Origin: Geosiphon pyriformis
Taxonomy: Eukaryota; Glomeromycota; Glomeromycetes; Archaeosporales; Geosiphonaceae
DNA length: 62,369 nucleotides
Reading direction: 5' to 3'
NCBI GenBank assembly: GCA_016748015.1
Contig: JAAOMT010000134.1
Location: 1 to 62,369 of the forward strand
How positions within the stretch are numbered: the first letter of the stretch is position 1; every line of letters begins with the position of its first letter. The translations under genes were made by a program, and so were the position numbers. The notes under the pieces were generated by a model that searched no databases, was not told where the DNA came from, and saw only the letters and a program-made list of their open reading frames with translations. Below are positions 55,760 to 62,369 of this stretch, one piece after another.

Positions 55760-57790
55760 TCCAAAAGTGGCAGAATCAGAAAACATCAGAGCAAACCATC
55801 TAGGATTTGTGAAATCCTTATTTCAACATTACTATTAATATTTAGAATTAACCCATAATCACATATCAGCAGAATCAGCTTTCAATTTCTATGTCAACAA
55901 AAGGATTGCCTATCTGTTGGGAACATCCATGAATATTGAATCAGCGAGAGAAACTTTTTATAATGAATTAATTCAAAACACCAGCCTACTTACAAATCAT
56001 AATTTCGCATTCATCATCACTGAGATCAACAAAGAAATTAAACACCACACACAGTAAAGATACCTAATTACTTACACAAGTAAAGGCAAAAAAAAACTAC
56101 AAACACCAGCAGTAATACCTCAAAAGATACAACCACCCACTTAGAAGAAAACTAGAGTTAAGTCCCCAAACAACCCATCTTACCACTATACTCTTAGAAG
56201 TGCCATCAATATATCATCAACAGACATGTCCACATCAAATGCAACATCAGCATTTGGACGTTTCCCATTCCAAAGTAAACAAAAGAAAAAGGATCTACTA
56301 GAACTATACAGCGAGTATTTTGAAAAATTTATATCTCAATCACTAATGCCATCAAGATTTCGATTACCACCACCTTAACCAAATTTCAGAATTGTGAGTT
56401 CTTGGGAAATTACTGAATTGGAAGAAGAACAAGAAATAGAAGAGGAAGAAGAATCTGAGGATCAAGAATTTACTTACCAAAACCTGATTCTAGAAAACCC
56501 GGAAATTGAAACTCTGAACTTTCAGACCCAGCCAAATTTGGACAATCAGGAAAATGATACTCTGAATATTCAAACCCCACCAAATCAGAACAATCTAAAC
56601 CCTGAAGTAATTAATCAACACTTACCTCCAGTTATCGTCATTGATTAACTATTCATTGAACCAATTGGCCAGTCTATTCAACCACTGAACCAACAAAATC
56701 AACAACTACCATCAGTATTGCCTCAACAACAACAACAACTTCTACTACCACAGCAACAACAAATGGCTTATGCACCCATCACGAAACTTGACAAATTCAA
56801 TGATGAAGAAGATAATGTCCAAGTCTGGTTAAATGACATAGTCAAAGCCATCACAGCCAATAATTGGGATAATACTAGAGCAATACAAGTGATTTCTTAT
56901 TTTCTCCAGGATACTGCTGATGCATGGTATCAAAGCCTTGCTGTCAAACCCCAAAATTTTAATGGATTCAAAACTGAATTCTTGTGGTACTTTAGCAACA
57001 ATAATAGTATTAACAAATTAACTAACATCTTTACAACTATCAGACAAGGAGACACTGAAGCAGTCACTACCTACTTGGGATGCTTCCATAGAAATCTATG
57101 CCAAATACAAGCCATCCAAGCCAACTATTTCACAGTGCCACAGATTTTAAATCAATTTATTAGAGGATTGTGCAGTAGCATCCTATAATGAGTACGTCTA
57201 ATACATTCAGTGGACCTTCCAACCATAGTCACTTATGCCAGAGATTTTGAAGCAGCTGAACTAGAAGCTAATCACACTTAAGCTGTAAATCTAGCAATGA
57301 ATGGATCATCTGAATTGTAATTCAATTAATCAGAAATTAGAGGGATACTTAGCTAACAATCACACGATTTATCAACCTCCTCAATGGCATAACAATCAGA
57401 GAAATGCAAATCATTTCCAAAATCAGTCACGTCTATTATTATCATCCAATCAGTCATGGCAGCCAGAGATGTGCATCTGTCACAACTGTGGTAAACAAGA
57501 GCACATCAAAGCCAACTGCCATACTTATAGTAATTCATGACCAGAAAATCAATATAAAAACTCTGATCACCAATTCCAGACTCTGAACCATCAACTGAAT
57601 CAAGACCAATACCAACCTAATTATCTGCCTATAATGCACCAACCAATTTATCAACCACCAGTTTATCAAACTCCAGTTTATCAACCACAGTTACAAGCAA
57701 TTTATCAGGCACAACCATAAGTAATATATCAACTGCAGCCACCAGCAATCTATCAAACACCCACCATTCAAACACCACCAGCAAACCCAG
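55760..57790 (+). pseudogene. Element F gag (broken)
   Basis: Begins KVAESENIRANHLGF near 55766, parallel to C. Acidic/Pro/Gln linker in 56394-56648 (EEEQEIEEEEESEDQEF, ETLNFQTQPNLDNQ). Capsid core in 56718-57188: YAPITKLDKFNDEEDNVQVW, FKTEFLWYFSNNNSINKL, QILNQFIRGL. Knuckle CHNCGKQEHIKANC in the frame 57301-57540, showing a frameshift after a run of stops. Ends in a Tyr/Gln/Pro repeat region (IYQPPVYQTPVYQPQ). Confidence 0.8.
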
Positions 57791-57795
57791 CTCAA

Positions 57796-58600
57796 ATGAC
57801 ATCAGAGAACCCAAGATCGAGGATCACCCAAAACTGGAGATCAGCAATGGTTGTACATCAACCAATCCCCAGCTCTTCCCACCAACAGTCAAAATCTTGT
57901 CAGTGGAATTCGGGCATCAGTCCCACCCAAAACCCGAATTCCCAATACTATTTAAGCCTTCTGATAACTCCAGAAGATGCCGCATCCAGCAATCAGGGAA
58001 TCGAACAACAACAACTACCTACCAATAATATCCCATCTGCTATAATCACCAAAAATAAATCTTTGGATGCCATCTTTCCATTCGAACTTAAAGAACCATT
58101 AGATATGTCATTATTCAGTAGAGCAGCACTTGAAGAGAAACCAATCACTGCCATATATCTGATGCCAAGATTGATGACCACTCCATCAAATTAATCCTTA
58201 ATAGTGGTTCAGTAGGCAGCATCATCACATGACAACTCATGAATCAATTAGGTTGCCAAGTTGATTGTACTGTCAGCACCAGAATTATTACCACAGATGG
58301 AGCCACCAAAATTCCAATTGGCGAAATTGATAACTTCTCAATTGAAGTTAATGGCATCATAGTATCTATCAAAGTTCTGGTGATGAAAACCACCTAATAC
58401 CAAGCTTTAGTTGGTAATAACTGGCTATCCAAAACCAATGCCATGCTCGATTGGATGATTTAAGAACTAGTACTCAGCCAGAATGGTCAACACACACAAG
58501 TACCAGCAATGTGTGGTTATTTTAAAGCTACCAACACCACAGCACCACTAATTGACTTTGAAGAAGAAAAACCAAAACCTACCTGGGAAGTGTATTAAGT
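57796..58600 (+). pseudogene. Element F Gag C-terminus and aspartic protease
   Basis: Open 57796-58194 (SLDAIFPFELKEPLDM; then ITAIY and a frameshift). Protease has LILNSGSVGSIIT with DSG changed to NSG (58200-58208), then GATKIPIGEIDNFSIEVNG, IKVLVMKTT, stop, YQALVGNNWLSK. Inactive. Confidence 0.78.
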
Positions 58601-59012
58601 CTTATAGGCTGATGAAAAACACAACGAGCTGCTGCCAATACTCTTATGGGATGACAACAGCAAAGAAAAACAGAAGGGAACAGAACTTACCTGAAATGCT
58701 GACCAAGCCTAGAATACCAACCACGACTTAGAAGAATTACCAAGTTGGGAATGAGATAAGAGAGAAAAAGGGAAAAGAAAAGCGAAGGAAGAGGAGCCAC
58801 TACCAACTGTCAGTTACACTTCTTATACAGATATACCACCACAATTATTGAGCTATTGTAAACCAAAGCTCATATGCATCGATTGTGACAAAAAATTGTT
58901 GTCAATAGGTGCATGCTGTAGTAATGACAAGGAATACCAGATGGCAACTAAGTTTTATTGCCATGCATGTCTCGTTGAATGCTTTCAAAGACCAAAACGA
59001 GTGAGAAAATGG
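58601..59012 (+). pseudogene. Element F acidic linker and truncated Cys-rich domain
   Basis: Linker with NELLPILLWDDNSKEKQKG and several stops, then CIDCDKKLLSIGACCSNDKEY, FYCHACLVECFQRPKRVRKW, cut exactly after the conserved KW by LTR G. Same domain as in C at 21300. Confidence 0.75.
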
Positions 59013-59775
59013 TGTTATAGTTAATTATTTGGGGTCTCAAGTCAAATAACAAATCCGTAACTTGGTGCTCAAAAGCTATTTCTGTTGATAATGTTCTGAA
59101 AGTATTATATCTGAAGATTTTGATGGAGTTTTTTGTATAATGGACAGAGATTCAATAGTGATGATGTTCACATGTTCAGCTGTTTTCCAATTTCTTTCTC
59201 AGCATGGTGGCCAGATTTATTCTGGCAGTTATGCCCTTCTGGTAAGCTAATTGATAATATATATAAATCTACTCTTATTTCTGGGTTTTTTACCAGGCTA
59301 TCTGTGACATCAATAACTCAGCACTTTAATCCTTAATCAATTAGTATACAACAATGAAATCAAAGAAAAGAAAGAAAATAAAATAAAGAAAATAAAAGAA
59401 GTTAAAAAAGTAAGCCAAGGTGATTTGCAAGTTAGTATCCCATCAATAGCTGTAATCAAGAGCTATTGTTCTAGTGTGGTTAAGTATCAATTTCTATTAA
59501 CATAAAGTGTTGATAGTGGAAAAAGAATTGTAGTAACAAATAATTATTTATTAGATGATTTGGAATTGGAAAGTTGTTTTGATTAAATCTAAATTGAGAG
59601 GTCTGTCCTTTTAGCTTCTAATACTACTGCTATATATACATAATTGAGATTCCTCAATTCCTCGATTCTTTATGACAAGAATCCTGGAATTCCTGGAATT
59701 TTGCAATTTCTTTGAGAGGAATCCTGGAATTCTGGAATCCTGCAATTTCTTGTGTGAGAATTCTGTAATTCCTGG
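59013..59775 (-). mobile_element. Family-2 LTR G, truncated by H
   Basis: TGTTATAG to the middle of the minisatellite, minus orientation, inserted in F after ATGG (59009-59012). Perfect hairpin 59444-59468; minisatellite 59650-59775. Whether it is a solo LTR or the 3' LTR of a whole element cannot be seen, because its other end lies beyond H. Confidence 0.85.
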
Positions 59776-60755
59776 TGTTACCAGACGAAATTAGAGATAT
59801 TATTTAGCATGAAATTATCTTATAAATCCTATCATTAATTAGCATATATTATCATTTCAAATTATCACTTATTACATTAGCAAAATGTCTGAAATTATCA
59901 TTTAATTAATAACCCAATTTGTACACAACACAAATGTAACCTAATTGCGATGATCAAATCATGCAATACCCCGAACTATGTAACATTCAAAAGTTTGCCG
60001 AAATTTGTAGAAATTCACCAAAATAATTGATAGTTCACCGAAATATCTAATAGTTTGCAAAAATAACTTGTAGTTTGCCAAAATGCATCTTTAGTTCAGC
60101 AAAATTGTAGAAAATAGCAAAGTTCAAGTTCATAGAATAGTGTTATGACAAGTTGTATAAAAGAAGAACATCTCTCTTCAAAAAAATGTATCTTACTTTA
60201 GATTTATCACTTAGAACTATTCCTACACACACAAAAAGAAATAAATATCAAATAATTTGAAAAACCAAATTTTTTAAATTATTGCATTTGGAAAATCCTC
60301 AAAACCCAACTAACGTTTTGAAATTGATTAGCTACCAATTTCAGTAAACTGTTAGTGACTCCAGGCCTGAATAGAAAACGTTTTTCTTGACAAAATTCTA
60401 TTTCTTTTACATTTCTTTTATTTTTTTATTTTTTTTTATTACAATTATTAAGGTAGCCTACAGACAAGATTCCTGTAGAAGAGTTGACTTTCACAGCAAA
60501 GTAACTACACATTTTTAGTGAGCTTCGAGATGAGCAATTTCTGGGAAAGAGTTGACATTTACTACAATGTAACTACATAAAGCAACTGGCATGGAATTGG
60601 CTATTCCATTCATAAGCCCAACAAGTTCAAATTATAGAAGATAATTTGAAGATAAATTCAGTTACTGGAGGTCCAACTACTTCCTGGAAACGTGAATTCA
60701 CAGCAAACAGGCATCAACAACATTCAAAAAAGGAGACCAAAAACCTTCAGTAACA
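59776..60755 (+). repeat. 5' LTR of element H (family 1)
   Basis: 980 bp, TGTTACC to AGTAACA. Starts TGTTACCAGACGAAATTAGAG, the sequence that encodes the ORF3 C-terminus in B. U3 repeats 59985-60115; TATAAAAG at 60156-60163. Confidence 0.92.
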
Positions 60756-60757
60756 TT

Positions 60758-60769
60758 TGGTGCTCTCTT
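60758..60769 (+). other. Primer-binding site of element H
   Basis: TGGTGCTCTCTT, two bases after the LTR. Confidence 0.65.
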
Positions 60770-62369
60770 ATGGAAATAACACAACAACAACAAAATTCAA
60801 AGTGGCGACCACACCAGACACAACAACTCTAGAGTATTACCAATCAATTTACATCCACTGCAAGCAAAGATTCAACATTTCAGACGGAATTGAAGTTGTC
60901 AAGAAATCAGTATACCAATACATTGAAAACCACATCAACAATTATCTTTTTGGAAATTACAATATCTCAGAAGTTAGAAGCAACCTTTACAATAATTTAG
61001 CACACTATTCACAGTTGAGAACTGAAGATCTTAACAGCAAAACACTTGCCACTTACTTTCATGAACTTAATTTTAACATTATCAAATACTGTGAAGAAAC
61101 ATACCCAGTGCAATCTCAATATTCTATTGATTTTGAATCGAAAACAGAAACAAGCAACAAAGGCAAAAACAAATTAAAGCAATACTCAAAAACCACCCCA
61201 AATACTCCAACACTACCAAAAACCACTGCCAAACATTTACAAACACCTGAACAAGGAACTAGTTCAAAACTTTCACTTACAATCACACCTTTTCCAGCTT
61301 TACTTGCACAAGCACAAATGCCTAATTCACTCTTAAATCAATTTGCAAGACCAGAAGATTTTACATCACTCAGAAGTCCCATCAGACAACAAGAACCCCT
61401 TCAAACTAGTTCCAATCTCCTTGACTTTCTAGCTAAAAATCAAAGTGAACACTCTGAGACAGCAGTGAACAAAGAAAACGAACCTGAAATATCTGAAGAA
61501 AAATCAATAGACTGTGAAAACAAAGAAGACAGAATGACAACATACATCACAAAAATCCCTGAATTTAATGGAGAAGACATTAAGACCAGTTCCCAAGAAT
61601 GGCTCAACCAAGTTACTAAAGCTGGAGATGCAAATGGATGGAATGCTGCCAGAATGTTAAGAACAATTCCCTACTTTCTCAAAAGAACAGCAGGAGAATA
61701 ATTTGAAAACTTGGCCACCCCATTCAATGATTGGAACGCTTTCAAAGCAGCCTTCCTTGAACAGTTTACTGACAATAATACCTCCATCACCTTTCGCAAT
61801 CATTTTCGAAATATCAAACAAGAACCCTCCGAATCTGTCATAACTTATATTGGGAAATTTAACAAACTTCTTAGACAAATTCGCCAACTCGAAACAAACA
61901 ATTATTATTCCAATGCTCAAATCTTGGATCAATTTATCGCTGGTTTAAAAGATAAACTAATTAAAAAAGTTTGCCCACATACACCAGAAGATTTAAACTC
62001 TGTCATACAGCATGCGAAAAGATATAAAATGGTCATGGAAGAGGCCAATTGCACAAAACTTGTAAATTTGGCAATTGGAGAAACCAGCTCAGCAGCTAAG
62101 GAAAAAATTAACCAACTCACAAAGAAGGTTGAAAACTATTTTACCAATCAACAACAACAGCAACCCCAAAAATATCAACCACTCCAAAGACGAAATCAAA
62201 ATAACTTTGCACCACTTTCCAATAACCAGCCTCAGAATTGCCATTACTGTGAAATCTTTGGCCACTGGAAAAGAGATTGCAGAAAGCTACAATGAGACCA
62301 ACAAAATAGGAGTAATCAACGTTACCCTCCACCACAGCAATCTTATTATCAACCACCACCACCAGCTTA
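60760..62369 (+). pseudogene. Element H gag (best family-1 gag, 3' end outside window)
   Basis: Nearly continuous: open to 61701, stop at a Trp codon (GEWFEN becomes GE*FEN), open again 61711-62295, then TGA (RDQQ Arg codon) and on to the window end. N-terminal domain VATTPDTTTLEYYQSIYIHC, capsid core EWLNQVTKAGDANGWNAARM and FKAAFLEQFTDNNTSI, QILDQFIAGLKDKL, poly-Gln, CCHC knuckle CHYCEIFGHWKRDC (about 62239-62280), Tyr/Gln/Pro tail. No ATG in the Gag frame before VATTPD; the frame opens just after a stop at the LTR end (60751). Confidence 0.85.

Larger units (their letters stand above)
54860..59012 (+). mobile_element. Ty3/Gypsy element F (family 2), 5' part
   Basis: 5' LTR 54860-55705, then gag, protease, linker and the start of the Cys-rich domain, cut at 59012 by G. 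Inserted in L4 ORF1 after ACAG (54856-54859). The downstream half should lie beyond the window, past G and H. Confidence 0.88.
59776..62369 (+). mobile_element. Ty3/Gypsy element H (family 1), runs off the window
   Basis: 5' LTR 59776-60755, PBS, and gag to the window end. Inserted in the minisatellite of G after CTGG (59772-59775). Same orientation and family as A. Confidence 0.9.

Noticed and set aside
1-62369. Host protein-coding, tRNA or rRNA genes
   Set aside because: All recognisable coding sequence belongs to retroelements; no tRNA cloverleaf or rRNA-like stretch was noticed by eye. A tRNAscan-SE/Infernal run would settle it.

Overview
The window is transposable-element sequence from end to end. 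I see no host gene, tRNA, rRNA or CRISPR array. It is very AT-rich and CpG-poor, with retroelement genes full of transition-type stop codons. The LTR elements carry a cysteine-rich domain and a dUTPase domain between protease and reverse transcriptase. I associate that arrangement with repeats of arbuscular mycorrhizal fungi (Glomeromycotina, Rhizophagus/Gigaspora type). The organism call is an inference from family recognition, not proven here.  Layout, left nest (1 to about 44180). An old LINE copy, L1 (minus strand), is cut into four pieces: 1-4275, 34118-35448, 42277-42959 and 43841 to about 44180. Three insertions separate them. (i) Ty3/Gypsy element A (family 1, plus, 4276-34113) holds element B in its gag (family 1, minus, 6100-26037). 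B in turn holds element C in its 5' LTR (family 2, minus, 15157-25264). (ii) A second, nearly full-length LINE, L2 (minus, about 35449-42276). (iii) A solo family-2 LTR, D (42960-43836). A, B, C, D and E are bounded by 4-bp target duplications, which lets the order be read: L1, then A, then B, then C.  Middle (about 44180-54859). An AT-rich stretch is followed by LINE L3 (minus, 44815-46740 and 50235 to about 52480). L3 is split by E (46741-50230), a family-3 LTR element that has lost almost all coding sequence but holds an array of ~87-bp repeats apparently derived from gag. After another AT-rich gap comes L4, a LINE on the plus strand of which only ORF1 is present.  Right nest (54860-62369). 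Family-2 element F (plus) interrupts L4. F is broken by family-2 LTR G (minus), and G is broken by family-1 element H (plus), whose gag runs off the window.  How the genes fit together: families 1 and 2 share the order gag (capsid, CCHC knuckle), aspartic protease, Cys-rich domain, dUTPase, RT, RNase H, integrase, plus a further 3' reading frame (ORF3) of unknown function. In family 1 ORF3 ends inside the 3' LTR. The LINEs encode ORF1 (RRM plus CCHC) and ORF2 (AP-endonuclease, RT, RNase H, Cys/His tail). Every RT active site that I could read has lost at least one catalytic aspartate, so all copies look dead. Boundaries of open frames inside broken genes are approximate unless stated.
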